In this document: piece after piece, positions 17,054 to 27,287 of the stretch
Layout of the letters: the number at the start of each line of letters is the position of its first letter
Position numbering within the stretch: the first letter of the stretch is position 1
NCBI RefSeq assembly: GCF_000305935.1
Contig: NC_018870.1
Location: 327,942-391,941, forward strand
DNA: 64,000 bases
Direction: 5' to 3'
Origin: Thermacetogenium phaeum DSM 12270
GTDB taxonomy: Bacteria > Bacillota > DSM-12270 > Thermacetogeniales > Thermacetogeniaceae
Made by a program: the position numbers and the translations under genes
Notes under the pieces: model-generated
Databases searched by the model: none
What the model was told of the DNA's origin: nothing
What the model saw: only the letters and a program-made list of their open reading frames with translations

Positions 17054-18979
17054 GTGGGACACAACTTGGTCTTTCCGTTCGCTGCTGTGGAAGGGCAGGA
17101 TGCTGTCAAAAAGGCTCTGATCTGGAATGCAGTCAACCCGTCGATCGGTGGGGTGCTGATCTCCGGAGAGAAGGGAACCGCCAAGTCCACCCTTGTCCGG
17201 GGGCTGGCAGCTTTGTTGCCCGGGATAAAAGTGGTGGAACTCCCGCTCAATGTGACCGAAGACTGCTTGGTGGGGACCCTGGATCTGGAGAGAGCGGTCA
17301 AGGAAGGGAAGAAGGCCTTCGAACCGGGGATCTTCCAGAAAGCCGACGGGAACATCCTTTATGTCGATGAAGTTAACCTGTTGCCCGAGAATATAGTCAA
17401 TTGCATCCTGGAAGTGTCTGCTTCAGGGGTCAATCGGGTTGAGCGGGAGGGGATATCTTACAGCCATCCGTCAAGATTTGTGTTGGTGGGAACCATGAAC
17501 CCCGAGGAGGGGATGCTGCGGCCGCAGTTACTCGACAGGTTTGGGCTTTATGTCGAAGTCAAGGGACTGGAGGATCTGGCCTTAAGGAAGGATGTCATCA
17601 AAAGGAGGCTTGAGTATGAAAGGGACCCGGCGGGCTATGTGAAAAAGTGGCAGAAGGAAAGCGAAGAGATCAGGGCAAGCATCGCTCAGGCGCGTGAGAG
17701 GCTGGAAAGGGTGCAGGTCACCGAGCATGCTATGAGTCTGGCTGGCGAGATGGCGGAGAAAGGGAATTGTGCCGGTCACCGGGCGGAAATTGCCATTGTG
17801 GAAACCGCAAAGTCCATTGCAGCCATCTGCGGCAGGAACCGCATTATCATCGAGGATATTAAAGAGGCTGCGCGATATGCGCTGCCCCACAGGGTTAGAG
17901 AAAGAAACCAGACCTGCATCTGTCTGCAGGAACAGGAGCCTCCGATTGATGAAACCGATGAGCGGAAGAGGGGTGCCGATCTCCCGGAAGGAGATCGGAG
18001 CAGGGATGAGAGCGTCACACAGGAATACCAGAATCTCAATCAGGAACCGGAGAACGGCGGAGATTCTCCGGCAGGTAGTGGTGAAATGGATGGAGGTAAA
18101 AACGGCAGTCAGCAGGCAGGAGCATTCGGAAGCGAGGAAAATGTCGAAGAGCCGGGCGAGATCTTTGCCGTTGTCCCGTGGGAGATCAGGCCGCAAGACA
18201 GGCTGCAGCGCAGAGGAAGTGGAAAGAGAAGCCTGTCCGCGACTAAGGGTAGGGAGGGGAGGTATGTAAAATATTGTTTCCCCAGGGGAAAGCCGCGGGA
18301 TATTGCCTTTGACGCCACCATCCGGGCGGCGGCACCGTTCCAGAGGCAAAGGGAAAAGGACGGCGTGGCGCTGGCAATTTGTAATTCCGATTTTCGAGAA
18401 AAGATCAGGGAACGCCGAACCGGCAGCACCATCCTCTTTGTGGTCGATGCCAGCGGATCAATGGGGGCCAACCGGAGGATGAGGGCCGTGAAGGGTGCGG
18501 TCTTGTCGCTGCTAACCGATGCCTATCAAAAGCGGGATAGGGTTGGGATGATCTCTTTTAGAAAGAACGATGCGGAACTCCTCCTCGGAGTGACCAGAAG
18601 CGTTGACCTGGCACAGAAAAAACTGAGAGACCTGCCCACAGGAGGGAGGACACCGCTTGCGGCCGGACTGTACAGGGGATACGAGGTGCTCAAGGTGGCA
18701 ATGCTCAGAGATCCCCAGACGATACCCTTTATTATCCTCGTGACTGATGGAAGGGCCAATGTAGCGCTGAATGGAGGCGATCCTGTCGATGACGCCCTGC
18801 GTATGGCCCGGAAAATTGCCGCAGAGGGGATAAAAAGCCTGGTCATCGACACGGAAAAGGGTTATCCCAGGATGGGACTGGCGCGCAAAATTGCCGAAGC
18901 CATGAAGGCCGGATATCTGGAGTTGGATGAGCTTGAATCTGCCCAGATCGTCTGGTCGGTGAAGAATTTCGTCAGATGA
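17054..18979 (+). CDS. ChlI-ChlD fusion: AAA+ ATPase with C-terminal VWA (integrin I) domain
   Basis: A 641-residue protein starting at GTG 7 bases after the previous stop. Residues about 1-290 repeat the ChlI-type AAA+ module ([47 protein letters not shown]). Residues about 290-410 form a polar, acidic linker, as in ChlD/BchD. Residues about 455-641 are a VWA domain with the MIDAS motif DASGSMG near 465, a Thr in [10 protein letters not shown] and an Asp in LVTDGRA. This matches the D subunit of Mg/cobalt chelatases. With the preceding I subunit and CobN it makes a complete three-part chelatase. Confidence 0.93.
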   Translation: MGHNLVFPFAAVEGQDAVKKALIWNAVNPSIGGVLISGEKGTAKSTLVRGLAALLPGIKVVELPLNVTEDCLVGTLDLERAVKEGKKAFEPGIFQKADGNILYVDEVNLLPENIVNCILEVSASGVNRVEREGISYSHPSRFVLVGTMNPEEGMLRPQLLDRFGLYVEVKGLEDLALRKDVIKRRLEYERDPAGYVKKWQKESEEIRASIAQARERLERVQVTEHAMSLAGEMAEKGNCAGHRAEIAIVETAKSIAAICGRNRIIIEDIKEAARYALPHRVRERNQTCICLQEQEPPIDETDERKRGADLPEGDRSRDESVTQEYQNLNQEPENGGDSPAGSGEMDGGKNGSQQAGAFGSEENVEEPGEIFAVVPWEIRPQDRLQRRGSGKRSLSATKGREGRYVKYCFPRGKPRDIAFDATIRAAAPFQRQREKDGVALAICNSDFREKIRERRTGSTILFVVDASGSMGANRRMRAVKGAVLSLLTDAYQKRDRVGMISFRKNDAELLLGVTRSVDLAQKKLRDLPTGGRTPLAAGLYRGYEVLKVAMLRDPQTIPFIILVTDGRANVALNGGDPVDDALRMARKIAAEGIKSLVIDTEKGYPRMGLARKIAEAMKAGYLELDELESAQIVWSVKNFVR

Positions 18980-19082
18980 ACAGGATAGCTACGACCCCTA
19001 GGGAAGGGCCGGTTATCCTTTAGGTTTATTTGAACGGCAGATCCTTACTATGTCATAACCACAAATGAGGAGGTTTGATTTT

Positions 19083-20207
19083 ATGTCGAGGTCGTTGCAA
19101 AAGCTCTTGGTTGTCATAAGCGTGCTTTTATCTCTGTTTTTACTGGCAGGCTGCAGCAAGGCAGACAAGGCGTCAGTAGCTGGTGCTGTCACCTTGAAAT
19201 ATGCCAGGGGTTTTAAGATTGAGAACCTTGCTGACGGCTGTAAAAAGGTCACCGACGGCAATAAGCGAGTCATGCTCCTGGTTCCCAGGGGCCAAAAAGT
19301 ACCGTCCGAATATAAAAACCTGCCTGTGGTTTATACTCCGGTGAAAAGGGTTGTGATAACTTCTACAACCCAGGCTTCCCTGATGAGGCCTTTGGGCGTG
19401 TTGGGCAGCATCGTCGGAGTGACCACTGAAAAGGATCAGTGGTATATCGATCAGGTCAAGGCGGGGATGGAGAGCGGCAGCATTCAGCTGGTTGGAGGCG
19501 GGATGGGGCCTTTGGATTACGACAAGATCGTGGCCTTGAAACCGGATCTCGTTTTCATGTCCACAGGAGGGCCTAATGATGCCCGGGCGCTGCAGAAATT
19601 GGAGGAGCTAAACATTCCGGTAGCTGTAGACAATGAATGGCTGGAAAATGATCCCTTGGGAAGGCTCGAGTGGATCAAGTTTATCGCCGCTTTCTATGAC
19701 AAGGAGCAGCAGGCATCTGATTTCTTTGATGGTGCCGAGAAAAGGATCGCAGAAATCACGGCGAAGGTGGCCAAGGTCAAAGACAAACCGAAGGTTATAT
19801 GGGGGTTGATTTACCAGGGTAAGGCTTATGTTCCTGCCGCAGATTCCTATGTGGCCAGGATGATCGCCATGGCCGGAGGTGATTACCTTTTTAAAGGCAA
19901 TAAAGGAACAGGCAGCAGGGCGATTACCTTTGAGGAGTATTATGCCCTGGGCAAAGAGGCGGATATCTATATCGATGATACCATGATGAACCTTGGCCGC
20001 AATACGATTGCCCACATCACCGACCAGTCGAGACTTATGGCGGATTTGCCGGTGCTCAAGAAAGGCAACGTATGGGGTTACCAGCCCTGGTACTGGCAGT
20101 CTTTGGATAAAACCGATGAGGTGATCGAGGACCTGGCGGCTATTTTCCACCCGGCTCTTTTCCCGGGTTATCAATTAAAACACTTCTTGAAGCTACCGCC
20201 GGCTTAA
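19083..20207 (+). CDS. btuF: Corrinoid/siderophore-type ABC transporter substrate-binding lipoprotein
   Basis: A 374-residue protein. The lipoprotein signal peptide ends LLSLFLLAGCSK, with the lipobox Cys near residue 24. The rest is a periplasmic-binding-protein class III fold: VKRVVITSTTQASLMRPLG, IVALKPDLVFMSTGG, RLEWIKFIAAFYDKE and a C-terminal YWQSLDKTDEVIEDLAAIFHP. The start at 19083 is chosen because AGGAGG lies 9 bases upstream. Followed by a BtuC-like permease and BtuD-like ATPase under the B12 riboswitch, it is most likely the corrinoid receptor. Iron-complex receptors share the fold, so the substrate is inferred from context. Confidence 0.85.
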   Translation: MSRSLQKLLVVISVLLSLFLLAGCSKADKASVAGAVTLKYARGFKIENLADGCKKVTDGNKRVMLLVPRGQKVPSEYKNLPVVYTPVKRVVITSTTQASLMRPLGVLGSIVGVTTEKDQWYIDQVKAGMESGSIQLVGGGMGPLDYDKIVALKPDLVFMSTGGPNDARALQKLEELNIPVAVDNEWLENDPLGRLEWIKFIAAFYDKEQQASDFFDGAEKRIAEITAKVAKVKDKPKVIWGLIYQGKAYVPAADSYVARMIAMAGGDYLFKGNKGTGSRAITFEEYYALGKEADIYIDDTMMNLGRNTIAHITDQSRLMADLPVLKKGNVWGYQPWYWQSLDKTDEVIEDLAAIFHPALFPGYQLKHFLKLPPA

Positions 20208-20269
20208 GGTCAAACAACAGGTTATACTCTAGGGACATGATTTTAATGGGGTCCTCGGAGGAGGTGTTG

Positions 20270-21298
20270 TTGATCGCATTCCGTCTTGACAAGAGGAACA
20301 AGATGCCGTTGCTTTTTGTTCTGTTTGTGGCGATGCTGATCCTGTTTGCGGTTTTAAACATTGTGCTGGGGTCGGTTCGGATCTCCTTGCACGATCTGGT
20401 GCGGGTTCTGCTCCGCCAGGGAGAGAACGCTGTCTACGATAAGGTGGTATGGGATATCCGCTTGCCCCGTACCCTGGCTGCCATCCTCGGGGGAGCGGCG
20501 CTCTCTGTCAGCGGCCTGCTGCTGCAGATCTTCTTTCGCAATCCGATTGTCGATCCCTATGTGCTGGGAGTCTCTTCCGGCGCCACCCTGATAGTGGCCA
20601 TCCTGATGCTGACAGGGGTCGTCCTGGAGATGGGAACGATACCGCCGTATCTGCTGAGCCTGGGGGCCTTCGCCGGCGCCCTGGCGGTGGTCATCCTGAT
20701 CGTGGCTGTATCGGGGAGGGTCAAGCAGGTGGTCACTTTGCTGGTCGTCGGTTTGATGATCGGCTACGTGTGCGGGGCGGGAACCACCATCCTGGAGGCT
20801 CTTGCGGAGAAGGAGAACCTTCACAACTTTGTTCTCTGGACTATGGGGAGTTTTTCAGGCTTCGGGTGGGAACAGGTGAGTGTTTTGGCGGTGGCGGGCG
20901 GAGCGCTGCTGGCTGTCTCCTATCTTCTCTGCAAGCCGCTGAATGCCCTGTTGCTGGGGGAGGACTATGCCAGGAGTATGGGAGTGAACATCAAGTCGCT
21001 GAGGGTCGTTCTTGTGTTGATCGCCAGCACCCTCACAGCTCTGGTGACGGCCTTCGCCGGGCCGGTGGCCTTCATCGGACTGGCCGCCCCCCACATCGCC
21101 CGGCTGACCCTCGGAACATCGGACAACAGGGCTCTGATCCCGGCAACGATTTTGCTGGGAGCGGTGATCACCAACTTGTGCGATCTATTGGCGAGGATTC
21201 TCTTTGCTCCTGTGGAGCTACCGATCAGTGCCATCTCCTCTTTGATCGGCGCCCCGATCGTCATCGTTTTGCTGATGAAAAGGAGGACCAGCCTATGA
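20270..21298 (+). CDS. btuC: BtuC/FecCD-family ABC transporter permease
   Basis: About 342 residues with roughly ten transmembrane segments and the FecCD family signatures RLPRTLAAILGGAALSVSG, NPIVDPYVLGVSSGA and the cytoplasmic-loop/C-terminal GPVAFIGLAAPHIARL. It forms the membrane channel for corrinoid uptake with the adjacent ATPase and binding protein. The start is uncertain: GGAGGAGG at 20256-20263 favours TTG at 20267 or 20270, whereas an ATG at 20237 has no good site. Its TGA overlaps the ATG of the ATPase gene. Confidence 0.9.
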   Translation: MIAFRLDKRNKMPLLFVLFVAMLILFAVLNIVLGSVRISLHDLVRVLLRQGENAVYDKVVWDIRLPRTLAAILGGAALSVSGLLLQIFFRNPIVDPYVLGVSSGATLIVAILMLTGVVLEMGTIPPYLLSLGAFAGALAVVILIVAVSGRVKQVVTLLVVGLMIGYVCGAGTTILEALAEKENLHNFVLWTMGSFSGFGWEQVSVLAVAGGALLAVSYLLCKPLNALLLGEDYARSMGVNIKSLRVVLVLIASTLTALVTAFAGPVAFIGLAAPHIARLTLGTSDNRALIPATILLGAVITNLCDLLARILFAPVELPISAISSLIGAPIVIVLLMKRRTSL

Positions 21299-22494
21299 AT
21301 GTGATGCAGACAAAGGAATTGAGTGTAGGCTATGACGGCAGGACTGTGGTTGCCGACATCAATCTGGAAGCGTTAAAGGGGCAGTTCATCTGCCTTTTGG
21401 GGCCCAACGGCTCCGGAAAATCGACCATCCTGCGCTGTCTGGCAGGGCTGTTGGCCCCTTTGCATGGTTCGGTATTTCTTAAAGACAATTTGCTTTACCA
21501 TATGGAGCCCAAGGATTTATCCAGGACGATGGCGGTGGTTTTGACAGAACGCCTGTCCCCCGGCCTGATCACGGTTTTTGAAATTGTTGCCATGGGCAGG
21601 TATCCCTATACCGACTTCTTCGGGCATCTGTCCCGGGAGGATGAAGAGAAAACCTGGGAAGCCCTGTGCCTGGTCGGTGCCCGGGACCTGGCGGAGAGAT
21701 ACTTCAATGAACTGAGCGATGGAGAAAGGCAGAAAGTGCTGATCGCCCGGGCGCTGGTGCAGGAGCCGGAGGTGATCATTCTCGATGAGCCAACAACCTA
21801 CCTCGATGTGAAACACCGCCTGGAGGTGATGGAGATACTGCGGGAGCTCAGCCGGAGAAAAGGGATCACCGTGATCCTCTCCCTGCATGAGATCGACATT
21901 GCCCTTAAGAGCTGCGAGACAGTCCTTCTGGTCAAAAACGGTAAAATACTTGCCTCCGGGCCTCCTGAAGAGATCTTAACTGAAGAAATGGTGGCAGAGG
22001 TTTACGGAATAGAATCCGCCCACTTCAGCAGTTGCCTGGGTGGAATTGAAATGAGCAACAGTGGGGGAGCGCAGGTCTTCGTGCTGGCCGGCGCCGGCAG
22101 CGGTGCCCCTGTTTACCGCCTGCTCAACAAGTATGGGTTCAGCATTATCACAGGGGTAATCCATGAAAATGACATCGACTATTATGTGGGAAGGGCTTTA
22201 GGGGGAGCGGTGGTCGGTGAGCAGCCCTTCGAGGAGATCAGCCTGTCCAACGTTGATCAGGCGGCCAGTCTCGGCCGGCAGGCGGAGTATATCGTTGATG
22301 CCGGTTACCCGATCGGCTCCCTGAACAGGCGCAACGTCGAGCTCGCCAGGCGGCTGATGGCACAGGATAAGGTCATCTACTCTCTGCGCAGCCGTCAGGA
22401 ATTCGAGGCGCTGTACGGCCTCGACGGCAGCAGGCCGTTTTATTGCCCTAATATCGGTGCTCTGGCGCAGCGACTGAGTAGGCGGGAGAAATAA
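21295..22494 (+). CDS. btuD: BtuD/FepC-type ABC ATPase with an extra C-terminal domain
   Basis: A 399-residue protein. Residues about 1-245 are a standard ABC ATPase: Walker A LLGPNGSGKST, signature LSDGERQ, Walker B VIILDEPTTYLD, H-loop LSLHEID. Residues about 250-399 are an extension with a nucleotide-binding-like start (VFVLAGAGSGAPVYRLLNKY) and alternating hydrophobic strands, not part of normal BtuD (about 250 residues). I do not recognise it; ATPase-CbiZ fusions are known, but this is not CbiZ, which is separate in this operon. The ATG at 21295 overlaps the permease stop, with AAAAGGAGG upstream. Confidence 0.9.
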   Translation: MNVMQTKELSVGYDGRTVVADINLEALKGQFICLLGPNGSGKSTILRCLAGLLAPLHGSVFLKDNLLYHMEPKDLSRTMAVVLTERLSPGLITVFEIVAMGRYPYTDFFGHLSREDEEKTWEALCLVGARDLAERYFNELSDGERQKVLIARALVQEPEVIILDEPTTYLDVKHRLEVMEILRELSRRKGITVILSLHEIDIALKSCETVLLVKNGKILASGPPEEILTEEMVAEVYGIESAHFSSCLGGIEMSNSGGAQVFVLAGAGSGAPVYRLLNKYGFSIITGVIHENDIDYYVGRALGGAVVGEQPFEEISLSNVDQAASLGRQAEYIVDAGYPIGSLNRRNVELARRLMAQDKVIYSLRSRQEFEALYGLDGSRPFYCPNIGALAQRLSRREK

Positions 22495-22519
22495 TCGTGC
22501 GGCATGGGAGAGGATGAGG

Positions 22520-25500
22520 ATGAGACGCATTGTATTCCTGAGCAACATGGAACGCCAGTACATGATGATGATAAAGGCGCGGGACAGCCTGCTCCAGGAA
22601 GGGAGGTTGAAGGCCGAAGGCCTGACGGTGTTTTTGAACGACATTCCCTGGGGGGATAAATGGCAAAAGACGTTTGCGGCAAGCGATATCGTTATTTTCA
22701 CCTGGATGGGCAGCGGCCTTGATACGGATTTTCTCAAAAAAGCGGCCGATTTTTTAGCAGACAATAAAATCACGCATGTCATGTTGATCGCTGCTCCCGG
22801 TGTGGAGGATTTGCGCTACGGGATTACGCCGGAAGACCGGGAGACGCTGCAAAAATACCTGGTATACGGAGGGTTGGAAAATTACCGGAATCTCTGGTTA
22901 TGGTTGGGCAGCAGGTTTTGCGGTGAAAAGTGCGATTATCAGCTTCCGCAGCCGATGTTATGGAACGGGATATTCCACCCCGAAGCTGATCGAGCTTTTA
23001 CGGATCTTAGAGAATACAGGCGCTTGTTTTGTCGGCCTGACCGGCCTACGGTAGGGATTCTGTTTTATCGCGACGAGTGGATTAATGGTGACCTGGCGTA
23101 TCAGACCGCCCTGGTAGAGGCAATAGAGCGACAGGGGATGAACGCCGTGGCGGTATTCAGCCAGGGTGCGGCAGATCCGGAATTGAAGGCGCCTGGGCTG
23201 ACTGAAGCGATACAGGCGTACTTTTATGAACAGGGCAGGCCGGTGATCGATGTGTTGATCAACACGATTAAATTCTCTCTTACGGCGACGGGCGCAACGG
23301 ATCTGGAATCACTGAAGCAATTGAAGGTGCCGGTATTGCAGGCCTATACGCTACTGCGTTCACGGGAGGAATGGGAAAACTCTAGCGAAGGCATGATCCC
23401 GATGGAGATTGCCGTCAGTGTAACCATGCCGGAGCTTGACGGGATCATCCACGGTGTACCTGTGGCCGGGAGGGAGTATCTGCCTGATGGCAACGCAGCC
23501 TATCTGCCGCTTGCGGAACGGATCGACATGGTGGCGCGCAAGGCCGGAAAGTGGGCGAGATTGCGTCATAAAGCAAACAGCGAGAAAAAGATCGCCGTTA
23601 TCTTCCATAATTACCCCCCTACCAATTCTAATATCGGCAGCGCCGCAGGATTGGATTCGATAGAAAGCGTCAGGCTGTTGCTGGCCGAGATGGTAAAGCG
23701 CGGCTACCATGTTGAACACATTCCCGATGACAGCCGGTCGTTTATGAGTGAACTGGTGGCTCATACCACCAATGACCGGCGTTTTATTACAGAAGAGCAG
23801 ATTCAACAGGGCGAAAAGCTGAGCGGGGAGCAATACCGGCAGTTCTTCGACACTTTAGCGGAGGAAACCCGAATTCAACTGGTGCGTGACTGGGGTAAGC
23901 CTCCGGGCAATGTGTTTCAGTACGACGGGAACCTGCTGGTGCCCGGGATGTTGAACGGTAACGTCTTTATCACAGTGCAGCCGCCGCGCGGTTTTGGTGA
24001 AGATCCATCCAAGCTTTATCACTCACCGGATTGCGCTCCAACACATCATTATCTGGCCTATTATCACTGGATCCGCAACATCTGGCAGGCGGATGCTGTT
24101 ATCCATGTCGGCACGCACGGTTCCTTGGAATGGCTTCCCGGCAAAGGTGCGGCGCTGTCGCCCAGGTGTTACCCTGACTTGGCCCTCGGAGATCTGCCGA
24201 ATATCTACCCCTACTGGATCACCGTTGTCGGTGAAGGCATCCAGGCCAAGCGCCGCGGTGCCTCCTGCCTGATCGGATATCTCTCTCCGCCGATGGGCAG
24301 CGCGGGGACGTACGATGAGCTGGCCGAACTGGAAAGATTGCTTGACGAGTATCTTCATTTCCGGCAGAACCAGCCGGGCAATACAGAGGTGATGGCAAGG
24401 CTTATCAGAGAAAAAGTGCGGGAGGCCGATCTTCAGGATGATGTTGCCGAACAGCCTGAGGAGCCCTTTGACGATTATGTTCAGCGCCTGCATGCTTACA
24501 TAACCGATATCAAGAACATGCAGATCCGGGTTGGGCTCCACGTTCTGGGCTCCCCACCCAGGGATGAAGGATTGGTGGAGTATCTGCTGGCTCTCACAAA
24601 TATGGACAATGGGGAAATACCCTCTTTGAGGCAGGCAGTTGCAGCGGTTTACGGTTTTGAATATTATGAGCTGCTGGAGCAGAGCGGCAGGATGCTTCCT
24701 GACGGCAGCAAGACCTATGGTGCCTTGCTCGAAGAGATCCAGGCCAGGTGCCGAGAGATTATTGAACTGCTGGCCGGGCACGGTTTTGATCCGGAACAGG
24801 CGGGGCTGATCTGCCAGCTGCCCTGGGCCGTCGAGGCGGAACAGGGAGTAAGGGACCGGCTGGTGCAGGTAGGGAGATACATCTGCCGGACGCTGGTGCC
24901 TCATCTGGAGCAGACCAGGCAGGAGATCACCAACCTCCTTGATGCTTTGGAAGGATGCTATGTAGAGCCGGGGCCGGCAGGTGCTCCCACCAGCGGCATG
25001 GCCGATGTCTTGCCGACAGGGCGCAATTTTTACGGCGTCGATCCCCGCGCCTTGCCGACGCCTGTGGCTTGGGAAATCGGGAAGAAGATGGGGGACGAAG
25101 TTATTGAGCGCTATCTTGCCGAAGAAGGACGCTATCCTGAAAACATTGGTATTGTGATCTGGGCTACCAGCAACGAGCGCAGCCATGGCCAGTGCATCGC
25201 CGAATTCTTGTACCTTCTGGGGGTGCGTCCGGTATGGCAGCGCGGCAGCCAGCGGGTGGTGGACCTGGATGTTATTCCCATAGAGGAACTGAAACGCCCC
25301 CGCATTGATGTGACGGCCCGGATCAGCGGCCTGTTCCGCGACAGCATGCCGATGTGCATTAACTTGATGGAGAAAGCAGTCGAACTTGTGGCGAATTTGA
25401 ATGAAAGCCCGGAAATCAATTATGTGCGCAAACATGTGCTGCAAGATGTGCAGAAGCTGAAGCAAGAGGGAATTGAGAGCGATCAGGCCTGGGTGCAGGC

Positions 25501-26236
25501 GAGCTATCGCATTTTCGGCGATCCCCCGGGGACCTACGGCGCAGGGATAAGCGATCTCCTGGAGGCGAAAAACTGGGAGACCATCGATGATCTGGCCAGC
25601 GTCTATGTGCGCTGGGGCGGTCATGCCTATGGCGCCAAAGCGAGGGGGGTCTTCTTGCCGGAGCTCTTCAGCCACCGTATGGCCAGTCTCGATGTGACCA
25701 TTCAGAATGAAGACAACCGGGAAATCAGCATGTTGAACTCGGATGACTACAACGCCTATCACGGCGGCATGATTGCCGCGGTTCGCAGTTTAAAAGGACA
25801 GGCCCCGCGTTCGTACTGCGGCGACAGCTCGGACCGGCAAAAGGTGATCACGCGCAGCGTGCAGGAAGAAATCAAACGATTATTCCGCGGCGAAGCCATC
25901 AATCCCAGATTTATAGAAGGAATGAAACAGCACGGGTATAAGGGAGCGGCCGATCTGGCCAATTACGTAGCGCATAGTTATCAATGGGACGCAACCAGTG
26001 ATGTGCTGGAAGACTGGATGTATCAAAAATTTGCCGAAAAATATGCCTTTGATAAGGATATGCAAAAATGGATGAGGGAAGTAAACCCCTGGGCGCTGCA
26101 GCGGATCTTGGAAACCCTGCTGGAGGCCTCGCAGCGCGACCTGTGGCATGCTGACGAACAGACCAAAGGGGAGTTGCAGGCTCTCTATCTCGCCATCGAG
26201 GGGGAACTGGAAGAGCGCAGCGATGAGCAGCGGTAA
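22520..26236 (+). CDS. cobN: CobN/BchH-family chelatase large subunit
   Basis: About 1238 residues, the normal size for CobN. Family motifs include VIHVGTHGSLEWLPGKGAA near residue 530, LPNIYPYWITVVGEG, the PTGRNFYGVDPRALPTPVAW segment, WATSNERSHGQCIAE and NDDYNAYHGGMIAAV-like sequence near 1075. It binds the tetrapyrrole and inserts the metal ion using the ChlI and ChlD ATPases encoded upstream. The ATG at 22520 is preferred over 22514 because GGGAGAGG lies 6 bases before it. CobN is best known from aerobic cobalamin synthesis; in an anaerobe with a salvage operon its substrate is unclear and could be a metal-free corrinoid. Confidence 0.93.
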   Translation: MRRIVFLSNMERQYMMMIKARDSLLQEGRLKAEGLTVFLNDIPWGDKWQKTFAASDIVIFTWMGSGLDTDFLKKAADFLADNKITHVMLIAAPGVEDLRYGITPEDRETLQKYLVYGGLENYRNLWLWLGSRFCGEKCDYQLPQPMLWNGIFHPEADRAFTDLREYRRLFCRPDRPTVGILFYRDEWINGDLAYQTALVEAIERQGMNAVAVFSQGAADPELKAPGLTEAIQAYFYEQGRPVIDVLINTIKFSLTATGATDLESLKQLKVPVLQAYTLLRSREEWENSSEGMIPMEIAVSVTMPELDGIIHGVPVAGREYLPDGNAAYLPLAERIDMVARKAGKWARLRHKANSEKKIAVIFHNYPPTNSNIGSAAGLDSIESVRLLLAEMVKRGYHVEHIPDDSRSFMSELVAHTTNDRRFITEEQIQQGEKLSGEQYRQFFDTLAEETRIQLVRDWGKPPGNVFQYDGNLLVPGMLNGNVFITVQPPRGFGEDPSKLYHSPDCAPTHHYLAYYHWIRNIWQADAVIHVGTHGSLEWLPGKGAALSPRCYPDLALGDLPNIYPYWITVVGEGIQAKRRGASCLIGYLSPPMGSAGTYDELAELERLLDEYLHFRQNQPGNTEVMARLIREKVREADLQDDVAEQPEEPFDDYVQRLHAYITDIKNMQIRVGLHVLGSPPRDEGLVEYLLALTNMDNGEIPSLRQAVAAVYGFEYYELLEQSGRMLPDGSKTYGALLEEIQARCREIIELLAGHGFDPEQAGLICQLPWAVEAEQGVRDRLVQVGRYICRTLVPHLEQTRQEITNLLDALEGCYVEPGPAGAPTSGMADVLPTGRNFYGVDPRALPTPVAWEIGKKMGDEVIERYLAEEGRYPENIGIVIWATSNERSHGQCIAEFLYLLGVRPVWQRGSQRVVDLDVIPIEELKRPRIDVTARISGLFRDSMPMCINLMEKAVELVANLNESPEINYVRKHVLQDVQKLKQEGIESDQAWVQASYRIFGDPPGTYGAGISDLLEAKNWETIDDLASVYVRWGGHAYGAKARGVFLPELFSHRMASLDVTIQNEDNREISMLNSDDYNAYHGGMIAAVRSLKGQAPRSYCGDSSDRQKVITRSVQEEIKRLFRGEAINPRFIEGMKQHGYKGAADLANYVAHSYQWDATSDVLEDWMYQKFAEKYAFDKDMQKWMREVNPWALQRILETLLEASQRDLWHADEQTKGELQALYLAIEGELEERSDEQR

Positions 26237-27287
26237 ACCGTTGAAGATGCTGGTAATGAGCCTGACGGGGTGGTGCAACTTTGCATGCCGCTACTGTTAT
26301 GCCGAGGAACACCCCCATGGGATGATGAGCCTCGATACTGCCATTCGGGCGGTCGAACTGGCGGCAGCTGGGGGTAAGCCTTTTCACCTACAGTTTAGCG
26401 GCGGCGAGCCTCTCCTCAACTTTGAGGTGATGCAGGGGATCGTCCGCTACGTGCAAAAGCGGCGGATTCCCGCTATTATGCAGGTGCAGACAAATGCCTC
26501 CCTGCTGGACAGGGAAAGGGTGTCCTTCCTGCGGGCGGCGCGGGTGGGTGTCGGCATCAGTCTGGACGGCAGGCCGGGGATCAATGACCGTTTGCGTCGT
26601 CTGCCGGATGGAAAGGGGGCCAGCCTTCAGATACTGCGCGGTGCCGAACATCTGGCTGCAGAGGGGATGGAAATCGGCATAACCTGTGTCATTGCCAATG
26701 AGAACGTCAGCCAGTTGGCCGGTGCGGTGGAGATGGCCTACTATCTGGGGAACGTCCGGAGAATCGGCTTTGATCTGCTGCGCCGCCAGGGGCGGGGTAA
26801 AATGCTGACACCCCCGCCGGCCGAGGCAGTGGCAGAGGGCATGTTGGAAGCCCTTCGGACGGCAGAGCGGCTCGCCCGTTTTACCGGAAGAGCCCTGCTG
26901 ATTTCGCAACTGGAACGGGTGGAAATCCTTGCGCGGGGAACGGCTTCAGGTTTTGGGCACTGCCACGCAATGAACGGAGAGGCGGCCTTTGTGGATGCCG
27001 AGGGTCGGATTTATGCCTGTTCCTCATTGGTCGGAGACGAGGACTTCCGGCTGGGAGACGTCTGGGGTGGTATTGACGTCAAGAGGCAACAGGCTGTTGC
27101 AGCACTGATCTGGGATAGCATGGCCTTTTGCCGGGAATGCCCTGCTTTTTCCCTGTGTGGTGGAGGCTGTTTTGCCCGCTGGTACGGCTCCGGTTGCGTC
27201 GGCAGAGCGTATGAGGCGGAATGTGCTCTGAAACGGGTGTGTATCCGGTGGTTTCAACAACAACGGGGGGAGAAGATAGAATCATGA
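26223..27287 (+). CDS. Radical SAM enzyme with SPASM-type C-terminus
   Basis: A 354-residue protein. The radical SAM cluster motif CNFACRYC (residues about 18-25) binds the 4Fe-4S cluster that cleaves S-adenosylmethionine. QFSGGEPLLN is the SAM-contacting GGE motif. The C-terminal Cys-rich region (GHCHAMNG, YACSSLVG, CRECPAFSLCGGGC, then later Cys) fits an auxiliary-cluster SPASM domain. Family members usually modify peptides or cofactors. The ATG overlaps the end of cobN by 14 bases, and its stop overlaps the nitrilase start, so it is firmly within the operon. Its corrinoid-related substrate is unknown. Confidence 0.9.
   Translation: MSSGKPLKMLVMSLTGWCNFACRYCYAEEHPHGMMSLDTAIRAVELAAAGGKPFHLQFSGGEPLLNFEVMQGIVRYVQKRRIPAIMQVQTNASLLDRERVSFLRAARVGVGISLDGRPGINDRLRRLPDGKGASLQILRGAEHLAAEGMEIGITCVIANENVSQLAGAVEMAYYLGNVRRIGFDLLRRQGRGKMLTPPPAEAVAEGMLEALRTAERLARFTGRALLISQLERVEILARGTASGFGHCHAMNGEAAFVDAEGRIYACSSLVGDEDFRLGDVWGGIDVKRQQAVAALIWDSMAFCRECPAFSLCGGGCFARWYGSGCVGRAYEAECALKRVCIRWFQQQRGEKIES

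Noticed and set aside
20449-21294. Long upstream extension of the BtuD-like frame (681-residue open frame)
   Set aside because: The extension is out of frame within the BtuC-like permease gene. The ATG at 21295, with AAAAGGAGG and overlap of the permease stop, is the real start.
24023-25762. 579-residue minus-strand open frame opposite cobN
   Set aside because: No family signature or ribosome binding site; cobN on the plus strand is unambiguous.
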